From Candidatus Gastranaerophilales bacterium (GTDB lineage Bacteria; Cyanobacteriota; Vampirovibrionia; Gastranaerophilales; Gastranaerophilaceae): 64,000 nucleotides of DNA. The translations under genes and the position numbers were made by a program. The DNA is taken from assembly GCA_944324255.1 (NCBI GenBank), contig CALUVM010000005.1, positions 41,091 through 105,090 of the forward strand, in the 5' to 3' direction. Shown here one piece after another: positions 1 through 10,176 of this stretch. The stretch's first letter is position 1, and each line of letters begins with the position of its first letter. Below the pieces are notes generated by a model that did no database searches, was not told the origin of the DNA, and worked only from the letters and a program-made list of their open reading frames with translations.

Positions 1-1773
1 TTCTACAACGCCATCTACTTTTGCACAAACTACCATACCGGAGTCTTTCGCAACTCTTCTTTCCATACCGGTACCAACAACAGGTCTCTCTGTAATAAGA
101 AGAGGTACTGATTGACGCTGCATGTTTGATCCCATCAATGCACGGTTAGCATCATCGTGTTCAATAAACGGAATCATTGAAGTCGCAACAGAAATAATCT
201 GAATAGGACAAACACCTACATAGTCAACTTTAGAAGATTCGCACATTGTAAATTCAGATCTGTAACGAACCGGAACCTGCGCATCTTTGAAAGTTTTATC
301 CGAATTCAATTTAACGTCAGCCGGAGCACAACGATAATTTTCATCCTCATCTGCTGTCATATATACAACTTCGTCAGTAACTTTACCGTCTTTTACAACA
401 AAGAACGGAGATTCAATAAATCCGTAATCATTAACTCTTGCGTGAGTAGCTAATGAACCAATCAAACCGGCGTTCGGACCTTCCGGAGTTTCAATAGGAC
501 AAATACGTCCATAGTGAGAAGGGTGAATATCACGAACTGCAAAACCTGCCCTTTCTCTCTGCAAACCGCCAGGTCCTAAAGCTGAAATACGTCTTTTGTG
601 AGTTAATTCAGCAAGCGGATTAATCTGATCCATGAACTGAGATAATTGAGAACTTCCGAAGAATTCTTTTAATGAAGCCACAAGAGGTTTTGTATTTAAT
701 AAGTTCAACGGAGTTAATGTTTCAGAATCTTGAAGAGTCATTCTTTCTTTAACTATTCTTTCGATTCTTGAAAGCCCAACTCTGAACTGGTTTTGAAGAA
801 GTTCGCCAACTGAGCGGATTCTTCTGTTACCTAAGTGGTCAATATCATCTAAAGAACCTTCGTCATAAGTTAAGTTAATTAAGTATTCAATTGAAGCTAC
901 AATATCTTGAACAGTTAAAGTTCTTGTACTATTAGGAATATTTAAGTTCAATTTTTTATTTAATTTATAACGACCTACACGACCAATATCGTATTTCTTA
1001 TCATCAAAAAATCTTGATTCAAGAATTTGGCGTCCGCCTTGAGCAGAGGCAGGATCACCCGGTCTTAGTTTCTTATATAAGTCAATTAATGCATCATCTG
1101 TAGTTTCTGTGGTATCTTTATCCAGTGTTTTCTTTAAGAATTCAAAGTGTGTAAATAAAGATTCCATCTCAGAAACAGTAATACCCATTGCTTTCAATAA
1201 CGTAGTAGCAAGGATTTTTCTGTTTTTATCTATTTTAACGTAAATAATATCGTTAGAATCAGTTTCAATCTTTAACCATGCCCCGCGGTTAGGAATCATC
1301 GTAGCATTATAAAGTCTTTTACCGGTAGGGGAAATTTCACGTTTGAAATAAACACCAGGCGAACGAACGATTTGAGAAACGATTACACGTTCGGCACCGT
1401 TAACAATGAAAGTACCTTTGTCAGTCATTGTAGGAATATCGCCGATGTAAACTTCCTGTTCTTTTATTTCACCGCTGTCACGATTAACAAGTCTAACCAT
1501 AACACGGAGTTGTTTTGCATAAGTTGCATCGTGAATACGTGCTTCTTCAACAGTATATTTTGCATTGTCAAATGTGTAATTCGGCAAGAAATGAAGCTCT
1601 AATCTGCCTGTGTAATCTTTAACAGGGGAAAATGCAAGAAGCTCTTCTTTCAAACCTTCTTTTAAAAACCATTCAAATGATTTTTTCTGCACGTCAATTA
1701 AATCCGGTAAATCATCCAAACGAGTATTAGGTATACCCATAGGAGTTACTCTTTTTGCATATTTTGTCGACAT
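1..1773 (-). CDS. rpoB: RNA polymerase beta subunit, N-terminal 591 residues (runs off window)
   Basis: Catalytic beta subunit of RNA polymerase. The frame is open from an ATG at 1773 to base 1, giving 591 residues. The start has a GAGGTGA Shine-Dalgarno just upstream. The rifampicin-pocket segment [12 protein letters not shown] is followed by [18 protein letters not shown], and [18 protein letters not shown] follows, all diagnostic of RpoB. The residue after DQ is Ile where E. coli has Asn518; this position varies in the family, so no resistance is inferred. No L10/L12 gene lies upstream; purB does, on the same strand. rpoB leading its own unit is the cyanobacterial arrangement. Confidence 0.98.
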   Translation of the reverse strand, partial: MSTKYAKRVTPMGIPNTRLDDLPDLIDVQKKSFEWFLKEGLKEELLAFSPVKDYTGRLELHFLPNYTFDNAKYTVEEARIHDATYAKQLRVMVRLVNRDSGEIKEQEVYIGDIPTMTDKGTFIVNGAERVIVSQIVRSPGVYFKREISPTGKRLYNATMIPNRGAWLKIETDSNDIIYVKIDKNRKILATTLLKAMGITVSEMESLFTHFEFLKKTLDKDTTETTDDALIDLYKKLRPGDPASAQGGRQILESRFFDDKKYDIGRVGRYKLNKKLNLNIPNSTRTLTVQDIVASIEYLINLTYDEGSLDDIDHLGNRRIRSVGELLQNQFRVGLSRIERIVKERMTLQDSETLTPLNLLNTKPLVASLKEFFGSSQLSQFMDQINPLAELTHKRRISALGPGGLQRERAGFAVRDIHPSHYGRICPIETPEGPNAGLIGSLATHARVNDYGFIESPFFVVKDGKVTDEVVYMTADEDENYRCAPADVKLNSDKTFKDAQVPVRYRSEFTMCESSKVDYVGVCPIQIISVATSMIPFIEHDDANRALMGSNMQRQSVPLLITERPVVGTGMERRVAKDSGMVVCAKVDGVVE

Positions 1774-1877
1774 TAATTCACCTCATCTATTCTAATGATG
1801 TACGTTCTATATAAAAATTTTTTAATCTACTTTATTTCGGACATAATTATCCCATGTACATGTTTTCATGTTATTCC

Positions 1878-1905
1878 ATCGTACAACATCAAAAAAGGGA
1901 GTCAA
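1878..1905 (-). promoter_or_regulatory. Probable sigma-70 promoter of rpoB
   Basis: On the minus strand, TTGACT (1905-1900) and TACGAT (1883-1878) are separated by 16 bases. This would give a leader of about 100 nt before the rpoB ATG at 1773. The leader contains a small ACATG-TTTT-CATGT dyad (1858-1871). Confidence 0.5.
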
Positions 1906-2016
1906 GTTGATAAGGGTATAACTTACAATTTTTCAAGTGTCATCTTTACAAAAATTTACAAAAGTTAGAGAAGAGTGAAAATTAAATAGTATGATTATAC
2001 AATCTAAATACCCGAC

Positions 2017-3297
2017 TTAACTGAATCTTGCAAAGACTTTATCAATGTTTTTCAGATAGTCTTCTATGTTGAAACACTCATTAAGTTCAGATTCCGATAG
2101 AATATTTTCACTTTCCAGTCCGTTTCTAAAGTTGCCACCGTTAAGAGCATTGAGAGCATGCTTCTGCACAATCCTATATGCATCCTCTCTCGTGTAGCCT
2201 TTTTCTTCAACCAGCTTAAGCATAACTTTTTGCGAATAGATAACCCCGCCGTATAATTGAGTATTTTTAAGCATATTTTCCGGGTGTACAACCAGATTTT
2301 CAATAACATCTTTAAAGCGATAAAGCATGAAATCTATTAATATCAGAGAATCAGGGAAAATAATTCTTTCCGCTGAAGAATGTGAAATATCTCTTTCGTG
2401 CCATAAATTTATATTTTCAAAAGCCGTAATCATATTAGAGCGTACTACACGAGATAAGCCGCACAAATTCTCGCAAAGAACAGGATTTTTCTTGTGAGGC
2501 ATGGCAGAAGAACCTTTTTGCTTCGCCCCGAACCCTTCTTCAAGCTCTCGAACTTCTGTTTTTGCAAGATGCCTAATTTCGGTCGCATATTTTTCAATAA
2601 GAGAAGCAAGAAGGGCTAATTCAGACATAAATTTAGCATGTCTGTCACGAGAAATAATTTGAGTAGAAATCTTTGCCGGTTTCAGTCCCAATTTTTCACA
2701 GGCTAATTTTTCTACTTCTACAGGCAAATTACTGTATGTGCCGACAGGGCCAGAAATTTGCCCGACGGAAATTTCATCAAGTGCAAATTCAAAGCTTTTC
2801 TTTGCTCTTGTTAATTCATCCAGCCAATTAAGCAGTTTAAACCCGAATGTTATAACTTCCGCATGCACGCCATGAGAACGCCCTATACAAATCGTATCTT
2901 TATAAATAAAGGCTTTTTCTTTTATCACATTTATTAGTTCATCCAAATCCTTGAGAATAATATTTGAACTGTCTTTTATCTGTAATGCAAATGCCGTATC
3001 AATAACATCGGAACTTGTAAGACCCATATGAATATATTTAGCATTGTCAGCACCGACAGACTCATTCACTGCAGTCAAAAAGGCAATTACATCATGCTTC
3101 ACTTCACGCTCAATTTCGTCAATTCGCTCCACGGTAAAAGAAGCTTTATTTTTAATTTTACAGAGTGCCTCTTCCGGTATGATTCCTAACTCTGAATAAG
3201 CTTCACATACAGCAATTTCAACTTTTAAATAATAATTGAATTTTACCCCTAAATCCCAGATTTTTTTTATTTCTTCACGTGAATATCTTTCTATCAT
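2017..3297 (-). CDS. purB: Adenylosuccinate lyase
   Basis: Cleaves SAICAR to AICAR and adenylosuccinate to AMP plus fumarate in purine synthesis; cytosolic homotetramer of the fumarase/aspartase superfamily. The 426-residue length fits the shorter bacterial PurB type. The superfamily signature SSAMPHKKNP lies at about residues 263-272 with the catalytic serine in its flexible loop. GRSHGVHAE (139-147) carries the general-acid histidine, and TSSDVIDTA (94-102) is the substrate loop. It ends 243 bases before rpoB on the same strand and is divergent from the LuxR-type gene, so the 3298-3441 gap holds both promoters. Confidence 0.97.
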   Translation of the reverse strand: MIERYSREEIKKIWDLGVKFNYYLKVEIAVCEAYSELGIIPEEALCKIKNKASFTVERIDEIEREVKHDVIAFLTAVNESVGADNAKYIHMGLTSSDVIDTAFALQIKDSSNIILKDLDELINVIKEKAFIYKDTICIGRSHGVHAEVITFGFKLLNWLDELTRAKKSFEFALDEISVGQISGPVGTYSNLPVEVEKLACEKLGLKPAKISTQIISRDRHAKFMSELALLASLIEKYATEIRHLAKTEVRELEEGFGAKQKGSSAMPHKKNPVLCENLCGLSRVVRSNMITAFENINLWHERDISHSSAERIIFPDSLILIDFMLYRFKDVIENLVVHPENMLKNTQLYGGVIYSQKVMLKLVEEKGYTREDAYRIVQKHALNALNGGNFRNGLESENILSESELNECFNIEDYLKNIDKVFARFS

Positions 3298-3367
3298 AGT
3301 TGAATTATATAATAAATATTCTTTAAAAAGAAGTGTGTGTAAATTTTATTCAAATTAATACTTATTT

Positions 3368-3385
3368 ACTAGTCAAATGACCAGT
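3368..3385. promoter_or_regulatory. 18-bp dyad, candidate operator of the adjacent LuxR-type regulator
   Basis: ACTAGTCA-AA-TGACCAGT is an 8-2-8 inverted repeat with one mismatched pair. It lies between the divergent purB and LuxR-type genes, upstream of a TATGAT -10-like hexamer (3408-3413). Size and symmetry resemble the boxes bound by GerE/LuxR dimers, so autoregulation is plausible but inferred. Confidence 0.4.
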
Positions 3386-3441
3386 ATTTTAAATTATTAT
3401 CCACCTATATGATAGCAATATCTCAAAAAGGAGGATAGTGT

Positions 3442-3720
3442 ATGGAAAGATTTAATCATGAATTAACAGGAAGAGAAGTTGAGTATTTGTCACTTTCAAC
3501 AATGGGCTTTAAAAACAGAGAAATTGCTAAGATACTATGCGTTACAGACAGCACGGTAAAGAAAGCCTTTGAAAAGATTTATAGTAAATTAAATGCAAAG
3601 AACAATTCTAGCGCAGTAGGCATAGGTTACGCAAAGGAAATTTTAAGTAACAACGTAATTATTGACTGCGGAAACAGGTATAATGTCGCCAGGGAATACA
3701 TTATGCCATTTCTGGTTTAA
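3442..3720 (+). CDS. Stand-alone LuxR/GerE-type HTH DNA-binding protein
   Basis: A 92-residue protein that is almost entirely one GerE-type helix-turn-helix domain. ELTGREVEYLSLSTMGFKN (about 8-26) is the classic opening, REIAKILCVTDSTVKK (27-42) the HTH, and EKIYSKLNAKN the closing helix. There is no receiver or ligand-binding domain, so activity must be set by level, partner protein or oligomerisation. AAAGGAGG sits 7 bases before the ATG, an unusually strong ribosome site. A near-perfect 18-bp dyad lies upstream. Targets are unknown; single-domain LuxR proteins can bind DNA constitutively. Confidence 0.85.
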   Translation: MERFNHELTGREVEYLSLSTMGFKNREIAKILCVTDSTVKKAFEKIYSKLNAKNNSSAVGIGYAKEILSNNVIIDCGNRYNVAREYIMPFLV

Positions 3721-4048
3721 CAATAAAAAAGCAAATTCCGGCATGCCTTTATAAAAACCGTTTAAAATTACCTCTCTTAAAAGAAGTTAAAATTTTTGAT
3801 TATTAAAAGAGGATAAGTTTCTTATGCTTTGTTGAGGGAAAAAGCAGGAAATTTTTATCCTTTAGCATTTAACACTGCCCTGCTTGATAATAGTATGTAT
3901 CATTGTGATTCTGCATTTAATAAACTACTTGTTAAATATCGTTACAAAAATTCACAATTTGCCGAATATAAAGTTTTAATTCAAGATAAGTATATACTTT
4001 ACAACAGATTATAATGATTGTATTATTATATTGTAGATTGGAGGGAAT
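3721..4048. other. 328-base intergenic region before murA
   Basis: No gene that I can defend. CCTCTCTTAA (3771-3780) and TTAAAAGAGG (3803-3812) form an inverted repeat with one mismatch and a 22-base loop. A TTG-initiated 61-codon frame (3829-4014) exists, but its only GAGG is 17 bases away and lies inside that repeat. The final part holds the murA ribosome site GGAGGG (4040-4045). Confidence 0.5.
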
Positions 4049-5368
4049 TTGGCAGAGAGGTTCAAAATTCAGGGTGGCGAAACATTAAAAGGCGAAGTCT
4101 CAATTGGCGGCGCCAAGAATTCTGTTCTCAAACTTTTAGCAGCTACCATCCTCGTCAAAGGTTCTACTAAAATCTATAATGTTCCTCAATTAACAGATGT
4201 TGAGATTATGCTTAATGTTTTGTCTGATTTAGGAGCCAAATTTACTTATGATAAAGAAGAGAAATCCGTTGTCATAGATGCTTCAAACATTACCTCAATT
4301 ACTGCTAAATACGAGCTTGTAAGCAAAATGAGAGCATCTTTTATAATTTTAGGGGCATTAATATCAAGATGCAGAGAGGCTATTGTAGCTCTTCCGGGAG
4401 GATGTGCAATAGGAGAAAGACGGGTAGACTTCCATATTAGAGGCTTGGAAGCAATGGGGGCAAAAATCAAAATTGAAAACGGTTATGTTCATGCCAAAGC
4501 CCCAAAACTTAAAGGAACAGATATTTATCTTGATATTCCGTCTGTAGGAGCAACCGAAAATCTTATGCTGGCATCTGTTACGGCGGAAGGATCTACAAGA
4601 ATTCAAAATGCTGCTCAGGAGCCGGAAATTGTTGATTTAGCTAATTTCTTAAACACTATAGGTGCAGATATATCAGGAGCAGGCACTTCCGAAATTGTTA
4701 TCAACGGAGTAAAGCTTGAAAGCTTACATCCGGCAGAATACACTACAATTCCTGACAGAATTGAAGCCGGAACGTTTATGGCAGCAGTTGTTGCGACCAA
4801 AGGGAAAGCTCTTATAAGGAATGTATATCCTGCACATTTAACTTTCTTTAATGATAAGTTAATCAAAATGGGTGCAAGCATCAAACTTGCTGAACCTACA
4901 GTGATTGAAGTCAGCTGCAGAAACAGGCTTAACTCCATTAATTTTGTTACACAGCCTTATCCCGGATTCCCGACAGATTTACAAGCAATTGCAATGACAC
5001 TTTTGACAACTGCAAACGGCGTAGGCATTATTACCGAAAGCCTTTATGAAAACAGATTTATGCAGGTTCCGGATTTAAGAAGAATGGGGGCTGATATTCA
5101 TCAGGACAGAAATCATGCCATTGTAAAAGGTGTAAAAAACCTTACGGGAGCAACCGTTGCTGCAAGCGACCTGAGAGCGGGCGCAGCTCTTGTTATTGCA
5201 GCCTTGATGGCAAACGGAGAATCTCAGGTTGAAAAGCTGCACCATATAGACAGAGGATATGAGGCTTTTGAATACAAATTACAAAGACTAGGAGCAAAGA
5301 TTATCCGATATAATGATGAAGAGGTTACTAATTTAACTAAGGGGGTGCTGAATGAGTCCCGCTTATAA
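4049..5368 (+). CDS. murA: UDP-N-acetylglucosamine 1-carboxyvinyltransferase
   Basis: First committed step of peptidoglycan synthesis: transfers enolpyruvate from PEP to UDP-GlcNAc in the cytosol. The 439 residues form the two-domain EPSP-synthase-like fold. GGAKNSVLKLL near the N-terminus carries the UDP-GlcNAc-binding Lys-Asn pair. The catalytic Cys is C119 in LPGGCAIGERRVDFHIRGLE, the position alkylated by fosfomycin in Cys-type enzymes, so intrinsic Cys-to-Asp resistance is not expected. The start is TTG at 4049, supported by GGAGGG four bases upstream. Its end overlaps the next small gene by 17 bases, pointing to translational coupling. Confidence 0.97.
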   Translation: MAERFKIQGGETLKGEVSIGGAKNSVLKLLAATILVKGSTKIYNVPQLTDVEIMLNVLSDLGAKFTYDKEEKSVVIDASNITSITAKYELVSKMRASFIILGALISRCREAIVALPGGCAIGERRVDFHIRGLEAMGAKIKIENGYVHAKAPKLKGTDIYLDIPSVGATENLMLASVTAEGSTRIQNAAQEPEIVDLANFLNTIGADISGAGTSEIVINGVKLESLHPAEYTTIPDRIEAGTFMAAVVATKGKALIRNVYPAHLTFFNDKLIKMGASIKLAEPTVIEVSCRNRLNSINFVTQPYPGFPTDLQAIAMTLLTTANGVGIITESLYENRFMQVPDLRRMGADIHQDRNHAIVKGVKNLTGATVAASDLRAGAALVIAALMANGESQVEKLHHIDRGYEAFEYKLQRLGAKIIRYNDEEVTNLTKGVLNESRL

Positions 5369-5687
5369 AAGATGGTATGACCATGACCCGAAATTATTAG
5401 AAGTTATAGAACTTCTTAAAAATTATCAGGATGAACTTAGAGAACATGCTGTAGTTTTTTTGGATAAACTTGAAGAAAAAGTTTCAAAAGAAGCTCTTGA
5501 TAGATTTTATGACTTAGTTAAGCCAGTAAATGGTTCCAGGTGGTATGACAAAGACCCGATTATCTCAAAAACTGTTGAAATATTACGTGTTGTGCCTCCA
5601 GAAGTTCAAAGTGCCTGTGCTGAAAGATTTATTTCTGCTATAAAAGAAATGGGAATAGAGTACGAAAGCCCGAATTTTAAAGAATGA
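5352..5687 (+). CDS. Small protein with two RWYDxDP repeats
   Basis: Uncharacterised 111-residue soluble protein. KRWYDHDPKLLEVIELLK opens the first half and SRWYDKDPIISKTVEILR the second, so it is an internal tandem duplication of about 55-65 residues, each half starting with RWYD-x-DP and continuing in amphipathic helices. A second protein at 24686-24988 (minus) has the same architecture. It overlaps the end of murA by 17 bases and the start of mfd by 4 (ATGA), so all three are probably co-translated. No signal peptide or membrane segment. Function unknown; a helical adaptor is one possibility. Confidence 0.8.
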   Translation: MSPAYKRWYDHDPKLLEVIELLKNYQDELREHAVVFLDKLEEKVSKEALDRFYDLVKPVNGSRWYDKDPIISKTVEILRVVPPEVQSACAERFISAIKEMGIEYESPNFKE

Positions 5688-8600
5688 AACTTGAAAATTC
5701 CTCTTTTTTTGACAACTTAGTCAGAAAAATTAAACGACAAAAAAGTTTTACATTGACCGGTTTAACCTCATTCAGCCGGCTTCTACTGCTGAATTATATT
5801 TGCAGACTCTCCGGAAAAAGAGTTCTATTTATAACCTCTACCGAGCAAGCGGGGAGTAAATATGAAACTGATTTAAATAAACTCTTCAATCTGGAAGCAA
5901 ATTTGATGCCGTTTCAGAATGTTTCTCCATATGAAACTCTCCAAGGAAATATTTATGACTATCAAAAACAGATTGATATTTTAATCTCTAAACCTCAAGT
6001 TGTAATTGCTCCTGTCAGAGTCTTAACAGAAAAATTTCCGGAATACAGATTTTTTAAGGAAAACTCCTTAAACCTTAAAATAGGAGATTCCATAACCCAG
6101 CAGGAACTTTTAAAAATATTGATAAAACTCGGCTACAAACGCTCTACGATGGTTTCTGATATAGGGGAATTTTCTATAAGAGGAGATATTTCTGATATCT
6201 TTTCACTCCACGAAAATCCAGTAAGAATTGAATTCTGGGGAGATGAAATCGTTGATATCAGATTCTTTAATAACGAAACTCAAAAATCTATAGAAAAAAT
6301 TCAAGAGATAAATATAAAACCGCTTTATAAATTCGTCCTGCCTCCAAGCCCGCCAAAAGAATTTTCACAAAAACTAAAAGAACAATTTAATGAAGAAGGT
6401 TACTTTGAGGGGATAAATGTATACCAATCTTATTTTAACCCGAATCTTGTCAGCATACTTGATTATTTTGATGAATATATCCTCATATATGATGAGTATG
6501 CAGAGCTTTCTGCAAAGCTTACCCAGATAGATGAAAGTTTAATTAACTCTTATAATGAAGCTTTAAAGCTTAACTTGATAGAGCCACTAAAAGAAATTAA
6601 CCATTTTTCTGATACGGAGATTATTCAAAAAGCGGCAGGTCTGCCAAAAATAAGCTTAAACAACTTTTTATCCGATGAAACCAACGAAGTTATTGATATT
6701 GATTCAAGAAATATTCCTATTTTTGATGCTGACATGGATAAAGCTGCAGAGTTTATTCTGAAAAAAAAGAATTATCAAATAACAATTGCAACAGACTACA
6801 AAGAAAGAGTAAAAGAAGTTCTCGGTGAATACGGAATATTTAATATTGAATACATAGATAATATTAACTCTATGGGAACAGAAATTCCTGACGGGAAAAT
6901 TCTTATTATTACAGATAGAGAACTCTTTAACAAACGGCAAAAGGAAGTTCCTTCAGGCAGGAAACGTAAATATAAAGAAAAAGCCGAATACATAGAAAGC
7001 ATAAACGATATTAAAGAAGGGGAATACGTTGTCCATACGATTCACGGAGTCGGAATTTATAAAGGACTTACCAAGCAAGAATTTGACGGACAATTAAAAG
7101 ATTATTTAACAATAGAATACGCAAATAACGATAAACTACATATCCCCGCAGAACAAATTAATATGCTTTGCCGTTACAGAGGCTCCGGACAGATAAAGCC
7201 TAAACTATCCAGAATGGGCGGCTCTGATTGGGAAAACACTAAAACCAGAGTTAAAAAAGAGGTTGAAACTATCGCTTACGACCTATTAAGACTTTATGCC
7301 AGAAGAAAAATGCAGGAAGGGATAGCTTTTGCTCCAGATTCACCTCTACAATTAGAGATGGAGGACGCCTTTGAATATACAGAAACACCTGATCAGGCAA
7401 AAGCAATAAATGAAGTCAAAACCGATATGGAAAGTACAACCCCTATGGATAGACTTATTTGCGGAGATGTCGGGTTCGGGAAAACAGAAGTTGCGATGAG
7501 AGCAATGTTTAAAGCCGTAACCTCCTTAAAACAAGTCGCCGTAATTGTCCCGACAACAGTTCTAGCGCTCCAGCATTATCAGACAATTTCAGACAGATTC
7601 AAGCCTTTTGGTATTGATGTTGAACTTCTCTGCAGATTTAGAAGTTCAAAGGAACAAAAAGAAACTTTAAAAAATCTTGCAACCGGGAAATGCGATGTTG
7701 TGGTCGCAACCCATGGTCTTTTACAGGATAAGGTAATTTTCAAAGACCTCGGACTGCTTGTTATTGATGAAGAACACAGGTTTGGAGTAAGACACAAGGA
7801 AAAACTAAAAGAATTTAGAGAGAATATTGATATTATATCTATGTCTGCGACCCCGATACCTAGAACACTTTATATGTCATTATCAGGGATTAAAGATATT
7901 TCTATAATAAACACCCCGCCTCAGAACAGACTTCCAATAAAAACTTTTGTAGGCGAATTCAACGAACAAACAGTCAAAAATGCCATTGTTAATGAACTGG
8001 ATAGAGACGGACAAGTATTCTATCTTTATAACAGAGTCGAAACCATAGAAGAATTCAGGCTGGAGCTCCAAAAACTCGTACCTAATGCCAGAATTGCGGT
8101 AGGTCACGGGCAATTAAGCGAAAAACAGCTGGAAGATGTTATTATAGGATTTGATAACCACGAAAGTGATATACTTTTATGCACCACAATTATTGAAAAC
8201 GGTTTAGATATACCTAATGCCAACACAATAATTATTCATGAAGCAGATAAACTCGGATTAGCCCAGCTCTACCAGCTCAGAGGAAGAGTCGGAAGAAGCG
8301 AAAAACAGGCTTATTGTTACTGCTTCTACAAAAAGAATAAAGAACTTACACAGGAAGCATCAGAAAGATTAAAGGCAATAAAAGAATTCACAACTCTCGG
8401 CAGCGGATACAGAATCGCAATGAGAGATGTTGAAATAAGAGGGGTTGGTAATATTTTAGGAACTAAACAGCACGGACACATGGTTAATGTCGGATTTGAC
8501 ACCTACTGCCAGCTTCTTGAAGAAACTGTACAAGAGCTTAAAGGAGAAACTGTACGAACTCAAAAACCGGCAATCGTGGATATTAATGTTACAGCATTTA

Positions 8601-9043
8601 TCCCTGATGAATGGGTGGGGTCTAAAGAACAAAAAATGATTGAATATAAAAGACTTGCTGATGTCAAAAACGAAACAGAACTTGACTATATTGTATCTGA
8701 GTGGAAAGACCGTTTTTCAAGGATTCCGGAAGAGGTTGAAAACCTTATAAAATTAATAAAACTCAGACTTCTTGCAACCGGCTGCACAATAGCACTGTTA
8801 AGAGAAACCGCAGATAATATAAGAATCTATACTCCATTCAGCCAGTATGAATGGAATATAATTAAAAATAATCTTGATAAGAATATATTAAGAAGAGTTA
8901 AATATACCCTCGCTCCTAAGAGCTGTACTGACGGGAAATCTATAATTCTCGTTAATAATAAATATACGGGATTTGAAGAAATGTTTAACATTTTATCAAG
9001 TTTGTTTTATGATATTAAAAAAACTATGAACATGTATAAATAA
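5684..9043 (+). CDS. mfd: Transcription-repair coupling factor
   Basis: ATP-driven translocase that removes stalled RNA polymerase at lesions and recruits UvrA. The 1119 residues are full length for Mfd. In order: an N-terminal UvrB-like damage module (about 1-330), a CarD-like polymerase-interaction domain (about 440-520, from EYVVHTIHGVGIYKGL), a RecG-like motor with Walker A GDVGFGKTE and DEEHRFG box, then the motif VI region LRGRVGRSEKQAYCY, and a C-terminal TRCF domain. The ATG overlaps the RWYD gene stop (ATGA), implying co-expression with murA and the small protein. No defects seen. Confidence 0.97.
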   Translation: MKLENSSFFDNLVRKIKRQKSFTLTGLTSFSRLLLLNYICRLSGKRVLFITSTEQAGSKYETDLNKLFNLEANLMPFQNVSPYETLQGNIYDYQKQIDILISKPQVVIAPVRVLTEKFPEYRFFKENSLNLKIGDSITQQELLKILIKLGYKRSTMVSDIGEFSIRGDISDIFSLHENPVRIEFWGDEIVDIRFFNNETQKSIEKIQEINIKPLYKFVLPPSPPKEFSQKLKEQFNEEGYFEGINVYQSYFNPNLVSILDYFDEYILIYDEYAELSAKLTQIDESLINSYNEALKLNLIEPLKEINHFSDTEIIQKAAGLPKISLNNFLSDETNEVIDIDSRNIPIFDADMDKAAEFILKKKNYQITIATDYKERVKEVLGEYGIFNIEYIDNINSMGTEIPDGKILIITDRELFNKRQKEVPSGRKRKYKEKAEYIESINDIKEGEYVVHTIHGVGIYKGLTKQEFDGQLKDYLTIEYANNDKLHIPAEQINMLCRYRGSGQIKPKLSRMGGSDWENTKTRVKKEVETIAYDLLRLYARRKMQEGIAFAPDSPLQLEMEDAFEYTETPDQAKAINEVKTDMESTTPMDRLICGDVGFGKTEVAMRAMFKAVTSLKQVAVIVPTTVLALQHYQTISDRFKPFGIDVELLCRFRSSKEQKETLKNLATGKCDVVVATHGLLQDKVIFKDLGLLVIDEEHRFGVRHKEKLKEFRENIDIISMSATPIPRTLYMSLSGIKDISIINTPPQNRLPIKTFVGEFNEQTVKNAIVNELDRDGQVFYLYNRVETIEEFRLELQKLVPNARIAVGHGQLSEKQLEDVIIGFDNHESDILLCTTIIENGLDIPNANTIIIHEADKLGLAQLYQLRGRVGRSEKQAYCYCFYKKNKELTQEASERLKAIKEFTTLGSGYRIAMRDVEIRGVGNILGTKQHGHMVNVGFDTYCQLLEETVQELKGETVRTQKPAIVDINVTAFIPDEWVGSKEQKMIEYKRLADVKNETELDYIVSEWKDRFSRIPEEVENLIKLIKLRLLATGCTIALLRETADNIRIYTPFSQYEWNIIKNNLDKNILRRVKYTLAPKSCTDGKSIILVNNKYTGFEEMFNILSSLFYDIKKTMNMYK

Positions 9044-9065
9044 GGTCTATAAGAGGAGTATTTAA

Positions 9066-10163
9066 ATGAAGAAATTTTTAACTTGTACTGCTATTTCAGC
9101 GGTAATTATGCTTTCAGGTTGTACTTTTTTGAAAAATAATAACGGTATTGTTAAAGTAAACAATACGATTATTACTCAAGCTCAATTTGACGAAGCTTTT
9201 GACAAAACTATTGATAATTCTATATTTAAAGCTTTTGGAGGAGCTGATAATTTCAAAAAAACCGACGACAATATAATGTACAATATTTTTAAAGAAAAAG
9301 TTATGAATGAACTTATTGTTAAAACTCTTCTTAATCAAGAAATTGAAAAACGAGGAATAAAAGTTACAAAAGAAGATGTCGAAAATGAAATGAAATCCGT
9401 AGTTGATAAAGTGGGTTCAAAAGAAGAACTTAATACTCTATTAAAGCAAAGAGGCATCTCTAATGCAGAATTTACGGAAGATTTAAGAACGCAGGTTGAA
9501 ATTAAAAAACTTATTAATAGTATACAAAAAATTAGTATTTCAGATAGTGATGCACAAAAGTATTACAATACCCACCCGTCAGAGTTTAAGCACGGGGAAC
9601 AAGTCAGAGCTTCGCACATTCTGATTTCCGCCGATACTCTCCAAATTATAAGAGATCTCAAAGCAAAAAATCCTAACATTTCACCGGAAGATTTAAACAA
9701 ACAGGTTGATAAGATTTTGGCTGAACAAAAAGCAAAGGCAGAAGCTATACTATCTGAAGTTAAAGCAAATCCTGATAACTTTGCACAAATTGCCCAAAAG
9801 AAATCTGATGACAGAGCCAGCGGTGAAAGAGGAGGGGAATTGGGTTTCTTTACAAAAGAAGCAATGGTTCCAGAATTTGCCAAAGCAGCTTTTTCTATGA
9901 AGCCTAATACCATATCGGATACAATTATTAAAACTCCATACGGTTATCATATAATTAAAGTTACTGATAGAATGGAAGCAGGAGTAACCCCTTATGCAAA
10001 AGTAAAAGACGAAATTAAGTTTGTCCTGGAAACTCAAAAACAAATGGCAGTATTGAAAAATCTTACATCAGGATTAATGAAAAGTGCAAAAATTGAATAT
10101 ATTGATGAATCCTTCAAACCTGGAAATGCTGCAATAGAAGCTGCAAAACCAGAGAAAAAATAA
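9066..10163 (+). CDS. Lipoprotein peptidyl-prolyl isomerase (SurA/PrsA type, parvulin domain)
   Basis: Probable extracytoplasmic folding chaperone. The N-terminus is a lipoprotein signal with lipobox LSGC (Cys19). It is followed by a SurA-N-like helical chaperone region (about 30-155) and a parvulin domain (about 175-330) recognisable from RASHILIS, SDDRASGERGGELGFF and TPYGYHIIKV. The parvulin domain has an inserted helical segment of roughly 35 residues after HILIS. AAGAGGAG precedes the start, 22 bases after mfd. It could be named PrsA or SurA; lipid anchoring favours PrsA-like use, but the choice is not settled by sequence alone. Confidence 0.88.
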   Translation: MKKFLTCTAISAVIMLSGCTFLKNNNGIVKVNNTIITQAQFDEAFDKTIDNSIFKAFGGADNFKKTDDNIMYNIFKEKVMNELIVKTLLNQEIEKRGIKVTKEDVENEMKSVVDKVGSKEELNTLLKQRGISNAEFTEDLRTQVEIKKLINSIQKISISDSDAQKYYNTHPSEFKHGEQVRASHILISADTLQIIRDLKAKNPNISPEDLNKQVDKILAEQKAKAEAILSEVKANPDNFAQIAQKKSDDRASGERGGELGFFTKEAMVPEFAKAAFSMKPNTISDTIIKTPYGYHIIKVTDRMEAGVTPYAKVKDEIKFVLETQKQMAVLKNLTSGLMKSAKIEYIDESFKPGNAAIEAAKPEKK

Positions 10164-10176
10164 TTTTATAGCTTAT

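Noticed and set aside
592..660. Rifampicin-resistance mutation in rpoB (Ile at the E. coli N518 position)
   Set aside because: This position varies between phyla; D516, H526 and S531 equivalents are wild type.
3829..4014. 61-codon TTG-start frame between the LuxR-type gene and murA
   Set aside because: Ribosome site is 17 bases away and lies in an inverted repeat; no recognisable composition. Left as intergenic.
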